Part shown: in pieces, positions 1-9,673 of the stretch
Numbering within the stretch: position 1 is the stretch's first letter
Layout of the letters: each line of letters starts with the position of its first letter
Source: an uncultured Micrococcales bacterium
Lineage (GTDB): Bacteria; Actinomycetota; Actinomycetes; Actinomycetales; Microbacteriaceae
Direction of reading: 5' to 3'
Length of the DNA: 57,199 nucleotides
NCBI GenBank assembly: GCA_903834635.1
Contig: CAILJO010000027.1
Span: forward strand, 1 to 57,199
The notes under the pieces: generated by a model
The model's database searches: none
What the model saw: the letters and a program-made list of their open reading frames with translations, nothing else
What the model was told of the DNA's origin: nothing
Position numbers and translations under genes: made by a program

Positions 1-814
1 ATCTGCGGCTCAAGTGATGGACGTCGACATCATCAAAGCTCAAGCCACAGAGGATGGCAGGCTGACTGGTGCGGCTGTCTCGGCAGCGCTCGCCGACGCC
101 GGTGAAGGCGTATTCGCCATCGTCGCTACCGCCGGAACCACAAACTTTGGAATCGTCGACCGCATCCGTGAGGTTGGCGAAGTTGCAAATGCCGCCAACA
201 TTTGGTTTCACGTCGATGGCGCATACGGGCTAGCTGCGATTCTGTCACCGAAGACCGCACACCTTTTTGACGGCACAGAGCTTGCCGACAGTTTCATTGT
301 TGACCCACATAAGTGGCTGTTTGCGCCATTTGATGCATGTGCCTTGGTCTATAGACACCCAGCTCTTGCCAAAGCGGCTCACACCCAGCATGGAGAGTAC
401 CTAGACACGCTTACCGAATCTGATGACTGGAATCCGAGCGACTATGCCTACAACCTGACTCGGCGTGTTCGCGGATTGCCGCTTTGGTTCTCGTTGGCCA
501 CGCACGGTGTGGGGGCATACCGCCAGGCAGTGACCGAAAACATTGAACTCGCTCACAAGATTGCTGATGAGATTCGTCGCCGACCAAACCTTCGTCTGGT
601 GCGTGAACCAGAGTTGAGCGTCGTTGTTTTTGAGCACGATGGCTGGGGAATCACTGATTACAACGCATGGAGCGACTACCTGTTGCAAAGCGGCAAAGGC
701 CTCGTTGTTCCGTCGTCTCATCGGGGCAAGCCAAACACCAGGTTTGCCATTGTGAACCCACAGACAACCTATGAACTTTTGATCGAACTTCTCGACACAA
801 TGGAGTCACGATGA
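1..814 (+). CDS. PLP-dependent (group II) decarboxylase, C-terminal part
   Basis: The frame is open from base 2 to the window edge, so this is the C-terminal 270 or so residues of a protein that is usually 450-500 aa. Seen: HVDGAYG (PLP-ring Asp region) and DPHKWL, where the Lys forms the Schiff base in aromatic-L-amino-acid, glutamate and related group II decarboxylases. The track start at base 14 (GTG) is only an internal codon. The stop overlaps the ATG of the next gene (ATGA), so the three genes probably form one transcript. Because the two following genes convert agmatine to putrescine, this enzyme may supply a polyamine precursor, for example by decarboxylating arginine; that is inferred from context, since the family also contains tyrosine, DOPA, histidine and 2,4-diaminobutyrate decarboxylases. 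Confidence 0.85.
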   Translation, partial: SAAQVMDVDIIKAQATEDGRLTGAAVSAALADAGEGVFAIVATAGTTNFGIVDRIREVGEVANAANIWFHVDGAYGLAAILSPKTAHLFDGTELADSFIVDPHKWLFAPFDACALVYRHPALAKAAHTQHGEYLDTLTESDDWNPSDYAYNLTRRVRGLPLWFSLATHGVGAYRQAVTENIELAHKIADEIRRRPNLRLVREPELSVVVFEHDGWGITDYNAWSDYLLQSGKGLVVPSSHRGKPNTRFAIVNPQTTYELLIELLDTMESR

Positions 815-1806
815 AACTAACAATCGCACCCAATCCAGAGTCGCTGTCTCGCGTCAAGCCGAGCACGCGCAAGCCGCTGCGAGTTGCGCTGGTGCAAACC
901 CGTTGGCACGAGAATCAGACCGAACACCAAGATGCCCTCCGGGCCGGCATAAAGCTCGCAGCCGAAAACGGCGCGAAGGTCGTGTTCTTGCCCGAACTAA
1001 CTTTGAGTCGCTACCCCGCCGACACCCGCCCGACCGGCACGCCAAATCACACAGCCGAGCAACTGGTCGGCGGCCCGACGCACACATTTGCAGCCGCGGC
1101 GGCATCGGAGTTTGGTGTCGTTGTGCACGCCTCTCTTTACGAGTTTCACCCATTCGAGGACGGCCGTGGGTTGAATACTGCGATCATGGTCTCGGCCAAT
1201 GGTGAAATCATTGCTCGCACACCAAAGTTGCACATTCCTGTCACCGCGGGCTATTACGAAGACCAATACTTTCAGCCTGGTCCTGCCGATGGTGAGCCGT
1301 ATCCGGTCTATGACCTTTATCTCGATGGCACCCACTCACGAATCGGCCTGCCAACCTGCTGGGATGAATGGTTTCCTGAGGTGGCTCGAAATTACTCGCT
1401 TCGCGGAGCCGAAATCTTGGCATACCCAACAGCAATCGGTTCAGAACCAGACCACCCGAACTTTGACACCGAACCCCTGTGGCAAAAGGTGATCGTGGGC
1501 AACGGCATCGCCAACGGAACATTCATGGTTGTGCCGAACCGCTGGGGCAACGAGGGTGCAATCACGTTTTATGGTTCAAGCTTTATCAGTGACCCATACG
1601 GTCGCGTACTTGCCCGAGCCGGGCGCGACACCGACGAGGTTTTGGTTGCCGATCTTGACCTCGATCAACGCCGTGACTGGCTAGACCTGTTTCCGTTTCT
1701 GGCAACCCGTCGCCCAGACAGCTATGACGCACTAGTCGAACCTGTTCAGAATCCACGCGCCGAAAATGGCGATGGCATAAACGGCGGCATAGCAGGGCAG
1801 CGCTGA
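811..1806 (+). CDS. aguB: N-carbamoylputrescine amidase-like nitrilase-superfamily hydrolase
   Basis: A 331-aa carbon-nitrogen hydrolase with the Glu-Lys-Cys triad: Glu62 in LPELTL, Lys139 in TPKLH and Cys183 in PTCWDEWFPE. CWD(E/Q)WFPE is characteristic of N-carbamoylputrescine amidases, which release putrescine, CO2 and ammonia in the cytosol. About 23 residues precede the first beta strand (RVALVQ), slightly longer than usual. The start is the ATG that overlaps the upstream stop (ATGA), and the gene ends one base into the next start (TGATG), so it sits in a tightly coupled operon with agmatine deiminase. A generic omega-amidase or nitrilase role is possible, but motif and neighbour agree on the putrescine pathway. 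Confidence 0.88.
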   Translation: MKLTIAPNPESLSRVKPSTRKPLRVALVQTRWHENQTEHQDALRAGIKLAAENGAKVVFLPELTLSRYPADTRPTGTPNHTAEQLVGGPTHTFAAAAASEFGVVVHASLYEFHPFEDGRGLNTAIMVSANGEIIARTPKLHIPVTAGYYEDQYFQPGPADGEPYPVYDLYLDGTHSRIGLPTCWDEWFPEVARNYSLRGAEILAYPTAIGSEPDHPNFDTEPLWQKVIVGNGIANGTFMVVPNRWGNEGAITFYGSSFISDPYGRVLARAGRDTDEVLVADLDLDQRRDWLDLFPFLATRRPDSYDALVEPVQNPRAENGDGINGGIAGQR

Positions 1807-2816
1807 TGAGTTCCGAATGGAAGATGCCTGCCGAATGGGTGCCCCACGAACGAACTTGGATGGCGTGGATGGAAGAGGACTACTCAAAAAATCCAACTTC
1901 GGAATCCACAGCGTTGATGCACCAAGCGTGGGCAAGGGTAGCTAATACGATTGTCAACTTTGAACCCGTGACCATGCTGGTCAGCCAAGAGCACGAATCA
2001 GAGGCAAGGGGCTATCTGGACCCGAGAGTTGAGATTCTATTAGCCACCATCGATGATGGTTGGATGCGCGATAGTGGTCCAACTTTCGTGAAAAACCAGG
2101 ATGGCAAGTTGGCCGCGGTTGACTGGGTTTTCAACGGTTGGGGCAACCAGGGTGGCTGGGCAAACTGGGAGCACGATGATGCCGTCGCCTCGACTGTGGC
2201 TGCAGAAGTCGGTGTGCCGGCTCTGCGTTCGAAGCTTGTGAACGAGGGCGGCGGTATTCACGTGAACGGTGCCGGTGCCGTTTTACTTACCGAGACTGTT
2301 CAACTAGGCCAAGGGCGCAACCCAGATTGGACTCGAGCCGAAGTCGAAGCCGAGATCCACGAGAAACTTGGAACCAACCGCGCGATTTGGATCAGGCGCG
2401 GGTTGACTCGCGACTACGAAGACTTCGGCACACAAGGCCACATCGACATCGTTGCCTGTTTTGCCGATGAAGACACGATTTTGTATCACGACCAGCAAGA
2501 CGAAGCGCACCCCGACTTCTCGGTCAGCCACGAAGTTCGCCGCACACTCGAAGAGGCTGGCGGATTCAAGCTCATTGGTGTTCCTGCTCCGAAGATCCTG
2601 CGTGATGAGCACGGCGTAGTTGATTATTCATACATCAACCACTACATCTGCAACGGGGCAGTCATTCTCTGTGCCTTCGACGACGAAAACGATGCGGTTG
2701 CCAAAGGCATTTTAGAAAAGGTCTATCCCGGTCGCGAAATCGTTCTAGTAGATGCTCGGCCACTGTTTGCTCGCGGCGGCGGAATACACTGCATCACCCA
2801 GCAACAGCCTGCTTAG
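1806..2816 (+). CDS. aguA: Agmatine deiminase
   Basis: A 336-aa member of the agmatine deiminase (PAD_porph) family, which hydrolyses agmatine to N-carbamoylputrescine and ammonia. Visible landmarks are WMRDSGPTF (substrate-binding Asp), the NEGGGIHVNG loop, GTQGHIDIVACF (catalytic His/Asp) and, at the C-terminus, ARGGGIHCITQQQP with Cys329 as expected nucleophile. Length is slightly below the usual 340-370 aa. It overlaps the upstream amidase gene by one base (TGATG), and the two products catalyse consecutive steps. A short gap and a separate promoter-like element follow before argG, so the operon may end here. Confidence 0.93.
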   Translation: MSSEWKMPAEWVPHERTWMAWMEEDYSKNPTSESTALMHQAWARVANTIVNFEPVTMLVSQEHESEARGYLDPRVEILLATIDDGWMRDSGPTFVKNQDGKLAAVDWVFNGWGNQGGWANWEHDDAVASTVAAEVGVPALRSKLVNEGGGIHVNGAGAVLLTETVQLGQGRNPDWTRAEVEAEIHEKLGTNRAIWIRRGLTRDYEDFGTQGHIDIVACFADEDTILYHDQQDEAHPDFSVSHEVRRTLEEAGGFKLIGVPAPKILRDEHGVVDYSYINHYICNGAVILCAFDDENDAVAKGILEKVYPGREIVLVDARPLFARGGGIHCITQQQPA

Positions 2817-4157
<1,341 letters not shown>

Positions 4158-4170
4158 AAGAGACTTTAGA

Positions 4171-4199
4171 AACGGGAGCATTTCGGTGCTCCCGTTTTT
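4171..4199. terminator. Bidirectional intrinsic terminator between argG and the ABC transporter
   Basis: Perfect 10-bp stem AACGGGAGCA / TGCTCCCGTT with a TTTCGG loop, followed by TTTTG on the plus strand. In the other direction the stem is followed by TTTCTAAAG, so it probably serves both convergent operons. Confidence 0.9.
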
Positions 4200-4201
4200 G
4201 T

Positions 4202-4999
4202 TTAACTCGACTTTTCGGCGGCGGTCAGGCGTTGAGCAAAGAAGATTGGCAAGACAGAGATCAAGACAACAACAACCGCGACGACATCGACGATTGGCGC
4301 TTTTCCTGGACGGAACATGTTGTTAAGAATCCAGATCGGCAGTGTCTCCACTCCCCCACCTGCCGTGAAAGTTGTCACGATGATTTCGTCGAAACTGAGT
4401 GCGAAAGCCAAAAGAGCTCCCGCGACGAGGGCGCTAGCCATCTGTGGAAGAGTGACGAGTCTAAACGTTGTCCAAATACCTGCACCAAGGTCAGCGCTGG
4501 CTTCTTCCATGTTTCGGTTCATGCGGTTCAAACGCGCCAAAGCATTGTTGTAGACCGTGACAATACAGAAAGTAGCGTGAGCGACAATCAGCGTCACTAT
4601 GGTGAGTTTGATTCCAAGCAGAGTTCTAAATGCGTTGTTTAGGGCGATACCCGTGACGATACCCGGCAGAGCGATCGGCAAAATGACCATAAGCGAAACC
4701 GGTTGTTTGCCAAAGAACTTATAGCGCGACATCGCCAGAGCCAGAAGAGTGCCGAGAAGCAAGGCAACCGCTGCCGACGCAGTAGCAACAACCACGCTGG
4801 TTGCGAGGGCTGAAAGCATTCCCGAGCTTTGCGAGGCAACCTGCCACCAATGCAACGTGAAGTTTTGTGGCGGCCAAGACATGTTCTTGCTCGCGTTGAA
4901 CGAGTTAATGACAACAACGCCCAGTGGCAGATAAATGAAAGCGAGCGTAGCGATGCTAAGCGCCGCGAGCACGAATTTTGCAGACCTAGATAAACGCAT
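4202..4999 (-). CDS. potC: Polyamine-type ABC transporter permease (PotC-like)
   Basis: A 265-aa inner-membrane permease with about six hydrophobic segments and the EAA loop (EEASADLGAGIWTTFRLVTLPQM) that docks on the ATPase. Length and sequence character match PotC/PotI of spermidine/putrescine importers. Its ATG overlaps the stop of the upstream permease gene (ATGA), indicating translational coupling, and it is the last gene of a four-gene operon (ATPase, binding protein, two permeases). The substrate cannot be read from the sequence; the agmatine/putrescine genes next door favour a polyamine. Other ligands handled by this subfamily are possible. Confidence 0.88.
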   Translation of the reverse strand: MRLSRSAKFVLAALSIATLAFIYLPLGVVVINSFNASKNMSWPPQNFTLHWWQVASQSSGMLSALATSVVVATASAAVALLLGTLLALAMSRYKFFGKQPVSLMVILPIALPGIVTGIALNNAFRTLLGIKLTIVTLIVAHATFCIVTVYNNALARLNRMNRNMEEASADLGAGIWTTFRLVTLPQMASALVAGALLAFALSFDEIIVTTFTAGGGVETLPIWILNNMFRPGKAPIVDVVAVVVVLISVLPIFFAQRLTAAEKSS

Positions 5000-5916
5000 C
5001 AGAGATTGTCCAACGCCCCAGTTTTGCGAATAGCCGTCAGGTAGATAAACATGATTGCCACCGGAATCATCGCGATCGCTGCTGCCATCGGCAAGTTGTT
5101 CGCGGTTCCAACGTTTGTGTAAACCAGGTTTCCAAGCATCTGTGTGGCACCGCCGACGATGTTGATGCTGATGTAGTCACCCATGGTTAGCGAGAAGGCA
5201 AAAATCGATCCGGCTGCAATAGCCGGTAACAACATTGGAAAAACGATCAGACGAAGCGTGCTCCATGTTTTTGCGCCGAGGTCTGAGGAGGCCTCAAGAA
5301 TGTTTTGTGGCACCTTTTCGAGCCCCGTAAAAATCGGAAGAATCACGTAGGGAAGCCAGATATAGCCAAGTGTTAGAGCTGCTCCAACCAAACTGTAGCC
5401 CGGAGTATCGAGCCCGAGTGGCCTCAAGAGCCACTGCAGAATTCCGTCATTGCTCAGTACCGAGCGCCAGGCATAGGCCTTGACTAAGTACGATGCCCAG
5501 AGTGGCATCAAGATAGAAATAACCAAGATGCCGCGCATGCGGCGCGATGCAACTTTGGCCATGAAGAAAGCGATCGGCAGCGCGATCAAAATATCGATGA
5601 AGGTGACAGCCAGCGCAATGCCTAGAGTTCGAAGAGTTACCGTTCGGTATAGAGCATCGGTGAACAACTGAACAAAGTTGTCAATGTTCCATTGAACCCG
5701 CACTTCTCCAGTGAAGCTGTCCATGGTCCAGAAGGCGGTAACAAAAAGTGCGAGCAACGCCGCAACATAAACCAGTGAAAGCCAGAACAAAGGCGCCGCA
5801 ATGAGCAAACGCAAGCGCAGCTTGGCGTTCGAATAGAGCTTGGCAGAAACTCGGTGCGCGAAAGTTGGACGAACAGCCAAAGCTGAATCGACTTCGCGCA
5901 CCGAGTTAACTGACAT
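4999..5916 (-). CDS. potB: Polyamine-type ABC transporter permease (PotB-like)
   Basis: A 305-aa permease partner of the PotC-like protein. It has an N-terminal cytoplasmic stretch of about 40 residues, six or so membrane spans and an EAA loop (LEASSDLGAKTWSTLRLIVFPML). The ORF track extends 20 codons further upstream into the binding-protein gene; I chose the ATG at 5916 (MSVNSVREV) because it lies 8 nt after that gene's stop and avoids a 50-nt overlap. No strong Shine-Dalgarno sequence precedes it, so coupling to the upstream gene is likely. The stop overlaps the ATG of the next permease. Confidence 0.87.
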   Translation of the reverse strand: MSVNSVREVDSALAVRPTFAHRVSAKLYSNAKLRLRLLIAAPLFWLSLVYVAALLALFVTAFWTMDSFTGEVRVQWNIDNFVQLFTDALYRTVTLRTLGIALAVTFIDILIALPIAFFMAKVASRRMRGILVISILMPLWASYLVKAYAWRSVLSNDGILQWLLRPLGLDTPGYSLVGAALTLGYIWLPYVILPIFTGLEKVPQNILEASSDLGAKTWSTLRLIVFPMLLPAIAAGSIFAFSLTMGDYISINIVGGATQMLGNLVYTNVGTANNLPMAAAIAMIPVAIMFIYLTAIRKTGALDNL

Positions 5917-5924
5917 ATGGTTCT

Positions 5925-7088
5925 TTAGCCCTTGATCTCTTGCCAGGCCTTGGTCCATGCCGAGTAGTCGGTGCACTTAACGTCGGTACGACCGTCAAGG
6001 CACTTGGCTACTGGAGTGGTCCAGTACCAGATCTTGGCTGCATAGGCTGCATCTCCAGCGTGGTAGCTGTCGCAGAAGCCTGCGCTGCCGTACTGGCAGG
6101 CGTCGGCTGTGGCAGGGGCTTCACCGAAGTACTCGGTAGCCGCAGCGTTGGCCTTTGGGCTGTCAATGTAGTTCAACCACGCATAGGCACAGTTAGGGCT
6201 CTTGGTGGTCGAGGAAACCATCCAAGAATCTGACCAACCGGTTGCGCCTTCGCTAGGCAAAACAGCCTCAACATGAGACCCTGCAGGCATCGAGTTCTTG
6301 ATGACCTGCCAGGTGGTTCCGACAACGCTGTTGCCAGTTGAGAACGAGTCAATCGACTTCAAGTAATCGCTCCAGTACTCGCCAACATTGGCCTTTTGAG
6401 CCTTCAGCAAGTCAACCGCAGCTGCGAGCTGATCTGCATCTAGGGCATAAGGGTTGGTGATGTTGAGCTCTGGCTTGTGCGCCATGAGATAAACCGCTGC
6501 GTCAGCGATGTAAATCGGTGAGTCATAAGCGGTGACCTTGCCCTTGTAAGCGCTGGCCTTGTCAAATACGACATCCCATGAAGTTGGCGCTGGCTTGACG
6601 ACATCGGTGTTGTACATCAAGAGGTTTGCACCGTATCCGTGTGGCACACCATAGGTTTCACCAGCAACGGTGTTCCAGGCCTGACCCTTCAAGAACGGGT
6701 AAACGTTCTTGTAGTTAGGGATAAGGTCGGTGTTCAACGGCTGAACGTCACCCGACGCGATGAGCCGCAGGGTGGCGTCACCAGAGGCGGCGATAACGTC
6801 GTAGTCTCCGCTCTTGAACAGGTTCAAGGCTTCGTCAGAGGTGCCGTAAGGCTTGAAGGTTACCTGGCAGCCGGTGCTCTTTTCGAATGGGGTTACCCAG
6901 TCGACCTTAGGGTCATTTGAGCCATCCTCGGCATAGCCTGGCCAGCCCAAAAGTGAGAGTGTCTTTTCGTTTGAGCCAAGCGCCTTCAACTTTGCGTTGC
7001 TGGCGCCGCCACTCGAAGCACAGCCCGAAAGCGCGAGCGCGAGGCCCACAACTAGGGCAGACAACTTCAATGGTGTCTTGCTAATCAT
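5925..7088 (-). CDS. potD: Polyamine-type ABC transporter substrate-binding lipoprotein (PotD-like)
   Basis: A 387-aa extracytoplasmic binding protein. The N-terminus has a basic start, a hydrophobic core and a lipobox (LALSGC, Cys at about residue 23), so it should be lipidated and held at the membrane outer face. Core motifs such as LLGWPGYAEDG and VPHGYGANLLMYNTD match PotD/PotF-type proteins (solute-binding family 8). The start has a good ribosome binding site (GGAG 6 nt upstream). The last 60 or so residues hold four cysteines (ADACQYG, GFCDSY, AKCLDG, VKCTDY), which could form two disulfides and look like a lineage extension. It lies between the ATPase and permease genes. Confidence 0.92.
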   Translation of the reverse strand: MISKTPLKLSALVVGLALALSGCASSGGASNAKLKALGSNEKTLSLLGWPGYAEDGSNDPKVDWVTPFEKSTGCQVTFKPYGTSDEALNLFKSGDYDVIAASGDATLRLIASGDVQPLNTDLIPNYKNVYPFLKGQAWNTVAGETYGVPHGYGANLLMYNTDVVKPAPTSWDVVFDKASAYKGKVTAYDSPIYIADAAVYLMAHKPELNITNPYALDADQLAAAVDLLKAQKANVGEYWSDYLKSIDSFSTGNSVVGTTWQVIKNSMPAGSHVEAVLPSEGATGWSDSWMVSSTTKSPNCAYAWLNYIDSPKANAAATEYFGEAPATADACQYGSAGFCDSYHAGDAAYAAKIWYWTTPVAKCLDGRTDVKCTDYSAWTKAWQEIKG

Positions 7089-7097
7089 TGCTTCTCC

Positions 7098-8114
7098 TTA
7101 TTTGGTTTCTAGTACAACTAGATCTTTTTCGTTCAGAGCGACCTGAACCTCTTGATCGCGGTGCCAACTTTCGTCGACCGTGGACCCTGACTGCACCAGT
7201 GCGGTGATTTTTGGACCAGCGTCAAGTTTGATGTGCACGCGGGTTGCCGAACCGACATAAATCGCTTCGATGACTCGCCCCATGTGAGTGTTTGATGATT
7301 TGCCTTTGACGATCTCTACACGCTCTGGCCTAATCGATGCCTTGATCGACTTTCCAAACAAGCTTTTTGCCTCGTCAGCCTCGAAAATATTTGTGGTGCC
7401 AACAAATCCCGCTACGAAAGGCGTTTTCGGGTGCTCGTAAAGTTCGCGTGGTGTGCCGATTTGTTCAATCTTGCCTTGGTTGAAAACGGCGATCCGATCG
7501 CTGAGTGTCAGCGCTTCTTCTTGGTCGTGCGTAACAAAAATGAATGTAATCGCGAGTTCTCGCTGCAGTTCTTTGAGCTCAATCTGCATTTGTTCACGCA
7601 ACTTGAGGTCAAGCGCTCCAAGTGGCTCATCTAGCAGCAAAACTTTGGGTTTGACAATGATTGCGCGCGCTAAAGCAACTCGTTGACGCTGACCACCCGA
7701 AAGCTCCGATGGCTTGCGCCCACCGAACTCACCTAACCGCACCGTCTCGAGTGCTTCGAGGGCTTGCGCGTTACGCTCTGCCTTGCCAACACCTCTGACC
7801 CGCAGCCCATAGGCGACATTCTCTAGAACTGTCATGTGCGGAAACAACGCGTAATCCTGAAAAACGGTGTTTACGTTGCGATCAAACGGAGCTTTAGCAG
7901 AGACATCTTCACCGTCGAGAAAGACCTGCCCAGAGGTGGCGAGCTCGAAACCGGCAATCATGCGCAAAACAGTGGTCTTGCCAGAGCCAGATGGGCCCAG
8001 CATCGAGAAAAACTCACCCGACTTTATGTCTAGGTCGAGATTTGATACCGCTGTTACCGAACCAAACGACTTGGTTAGCCCGCGCAAACTGATGGCGGGG
8101 GTGTTCTCTGCCAA
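7098..8114 (-). CDS. potA: Polyamine-type ABC transporter ATP-binding protein (PotA-like)
   Basis: About 338 aa. Walker [11 protein letters not shown]-loop [11 protein letters not shown], signature [14 protein letters not shown], Walker [13 protein letters not shown] and switch His THDQEEA are all present, followed by a C-terminal regulatory (TOBE-like) domain typical of PotA/FbpC proteins. The ORF track begins at a TTG at 8165. I prefer the TTG at 8114 ([13 protein letters not shown]), which has AGTGAGG about 8 nt upstream and starts just before the first conserved strand. It is the first gene of the operon, divergent from the aldo/keto reductase, with a short intergenic region for both promoters. 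Confidence 0.93.
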   Translation of the reverse strand: MAENTPAISLRGLTKSFGSVTAVSNLDLDIKSGEFFSMLGPSGSGKTTVLRMIAGFELATSGQVFLDGEDVSAKAPFDRNVNTVFQDYALFPHMTVLENVAYGLRVRGVGKAERNAQALEALETVRLGEFGGRKPSELSGGQRQRVALARAIIVKPKVLLLDEPLGALDLKLREQMQIELKELQRELAITFIFVTHDQEEALTLSDRIAVFNQGKIEQIGTPRELYEHPKTPFVAGFVGTTNIFEADEAKSLFGKSIKASIRPERVEIVKGKSSNTHMGRVIEAIYVGSATRVHIKLDAGPKITALVQSGSTVDESWHRDQEVQVALNEKDLVVLETK

Positions 8115-8187
8115 AATCTCGACCTCACTGTCTCGTTGTCTCAATCCTAGGCATTTGATTGCCAACTTTCAGGCGATTTGCGGGGTT

Positions 8188-8193
8188 ACACTC
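8188..8193 (+). promoter_or_regulatory. Candidate -10 element for leaderless aldo/keto reductase mRNA
   Basis: TACACT (TANNNT) ends 5 nt before the ATG at 8199. No ribosome binding site lies between, as expected for a leaderless transcript. No clear -35 was found. Confidence 0.4.
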
Positions 8194-8198
8194 GCACT

Positions 8199-9068
8199 AT
8201 GACCTCCCTAAACATTTCGTCAATCGGCTTCGGCTGCATGAAGGCTTCGTTCAACAACCCAGACAATGCGACTCGCGAGTCAACCATCGCTGCCTTGCAC
8301 GTTGCACTCGATCACGGTGTCACCCTGTTTGACACCTCCGATATCTATGCGCCGACTTGGGATACTTTCGGGCACAACGAAGTTTTGGTCGCCGAAGCGA
8401 TGAGAACTCATCCGCTTGGCAAGAACGCCATCATTGCGACTAAGGGCGGAATTACTCGCAAACCTGGTGAGGTTTGGGGTCGCAATGCGAGCCTCGACTA
8501 CCTTTTGCGAGCAGCTGAGGCCTCTGCCGGGCGCTTGGGTTTCACAAAGATTTCACTTTGGCAGCACCACAGGCTCGATCCGTCGATGGCATTTGAACAG
8601 CAACTAGAGAACCTAGCCGGTCTAAAACAACGTGGCATCATCGAGCACATTGGCGTTAGCAACTACAGCGCGAAACAGCTGCGACGTGCCGTCGAAGTTA
8701 TTGGGCCGATAGCGACCGTTCAAAACCAGCTCAGCCTGGCCTATCGGCAAGAACTAGACGTTTTGCAAGTTTGCGAAGAGTTTGGCATCAAATATTTGCC
8801 TTGGTCTCCAATGAAGGGCGCACACCCCAACGATGCCTCCGGCGAGCTCAAGGCTTTTGCTGCCGAGCACAGCGTGTCAACCTATGCCGTGGCGGTCGCC
8901 TGGCTGCGAAGCCTCTCACCTAGCGTTGTTCCGCTTCCTGGAGTTACCAGACCACAGTCAGTCGTTGACGCGATTCTTGGACTCGATCTAACGCTCAATT
9001 CAGAGGTGCCTCTGTCGGCGAGTTTGCCAATGGACGCCGAATTACTTAGCGACCAGCCCAAAAACTAG
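8199..9068 (+). CDS. Aldo/keto reductase
   Basis: A 289-aa (alpha/beta)8 barrel oxidoreductase of the AKR superfamily, expected to reduce aldehydes or ketones with NADPH in the cytosol. The catalytic tetrad is visible as Asp and Tyr in LFDTSDIYAP, Lys in IATKGG and His in LWQHHRLD. The C-terminal VPLPGVTRPQSV stretch corresponds to the nucleotide-phosphate binding region. The ORF track starts seven codons earlier at TTG; the ATG at 8199 is preferred because MTSLNISSIGFGCM matches the family start and a -10-like hexamer lies just upstream. It is divergent from the polyamine transporter and shares stop-codon bases with the convergent peroxidase gene. Substrate unknown. Confidence 0.9.
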   Translation: MTSLNISSIGFGCMKASFNNPDNATRESTIAALHVALDHGVTLFDTSDIYAPTWDTFGHNEVLVAEAMRTHPLGKNAIIATKGGITRKPGEVWGRNASLDYLLRAAEASAGRLGFTKISLWQHHRLDPSMAFEQQLENLAGLKQRGIIEHIGVSNYSAKQLRRAVEVIGPIATVQNQLSLAYRQELDVLQVCEEFGIKYLPWSPMKGAHPNDASGELKAFAAEHSVSTYAVAVAWLRSLSPSVVPLPGVTRPQSVVDAILGLDLTLNSEVPLSASLPMDAELLSDQPKN

Positions 9069-9547
9069 CTTGCGAATGAGCGCTCGATAAGCTCGACGAT
9101 CTCTGGTGCATCGGGCTGAGTGGTTGGTCGAAAGCGGTGAATCTCACCATTCGGCGTGATCAAGAACTTTTCAAAGTTCCAAAGAACTGGGCCAGCCAGG
9201 CCTGAGCCATCTTTGGTTTTCACCAACTCTTTGTATAGGTCGGTTCGTCCGCGTCCGTTAACCTTTGACTTCACGGTGAGCGGAAAGGTCACTCCGTAGG
9301 TGGTTGAACAGAAAGTTTCGATGGCTGCTTCGTCACCGGGTTCTTGAAAAAACTGGTTCGACGGAACTCCGATAACGGTGAAGCCCTTGGAGGAATACTT
9401 TTTCTGCAGCTCTTCTAGCGCGCTGTACTGAGGCGTGAGGCCGCATTTTGAAGCAACGTTCACTACAAGAATCGGACCCTTTGCGATTTTTGAAAGGGTG
9501 GTCAGGGTGCCGTCCATCAACTGGACTTCGGTTGCTAATACGTTCAT
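9065..9547 (-). CDS. Glutathione peroxidase family (thioredoxin-fold) peroxidase
   Basis: A 160-aa thiol peroxidase with the family signature: peroxidatic Cys35 in ASKCGLTPQY (cysteine in place of selenocysteine), Gln in VPSNQFFQEPG and Trp/Asn in VLWNFEKF. Bacterial members usually use thioredoxin or a similar reductant rather than glutathione; actinobacteria generally lack glutathione, so that is likely here. The ORF track extends 96 codons upstream through non-homologous sequence; the ATG at 9547 gives the normal family length. The gene is divergent from a short-chain dehydrogenase, and the shared upstream region holds a perfect inverted repeat. Its stop interlocks with that of the aldo/keto reductase (CTAG). 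Confidence 0.92.
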   Translation of the reverse strand: MNVLATEVQLMDGTLTTLSKIAKGPILVVNVASKCGLTPQYSALEELQKKYSSKGFTVIGVPSNQFFQEPGDEAAIETFCSTTYGVTFPLTVKSKVNGRGRTDLYKELVKTKDGSGLAGPVLWNFEKFLITPNGEIHRFRPTTQPDAPEIVELIERSFAS

Positions 9548-9619
9548 AAGGTTGATAAGCAAACTTTTCTCGCAATTGTTCCCCCTTTCTCTCAGACAAT
9601 CCACAGTCAAATCGGTGGG

Positions 9620-9641
9620 AATCATTTGTATCCAAATGATT
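9620..9641. promoter_or_regulatory. Perfect 9-bp inverted repeat, candidate operator
   Basis: Arms AATCATTTG and CAAATGATT are separated by TATC, in the 126-bp region between the divergent peroxidase and dehydrogenase genes. The AT-rich symmetric form suits a TetR- or MarR-type repressor dimer. It lies 32 bp upstream of the dehydrogenase start and has no T-tract, so it is unlikely to be a terminator. No regulator gene is adjacent. Confidence 0.5.
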
Positions 9642-9673
9642 TTAGGAGTAGCGTTCGAATTGGAGGTACTCAA

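Noticed and set aside
401-721. Minus-strand ORF opposite the decarboxylase, and many similar ORFs
   Set aside because: They lie wholly within well-supported genes on other frames, with no family motifs; treated as shadows.
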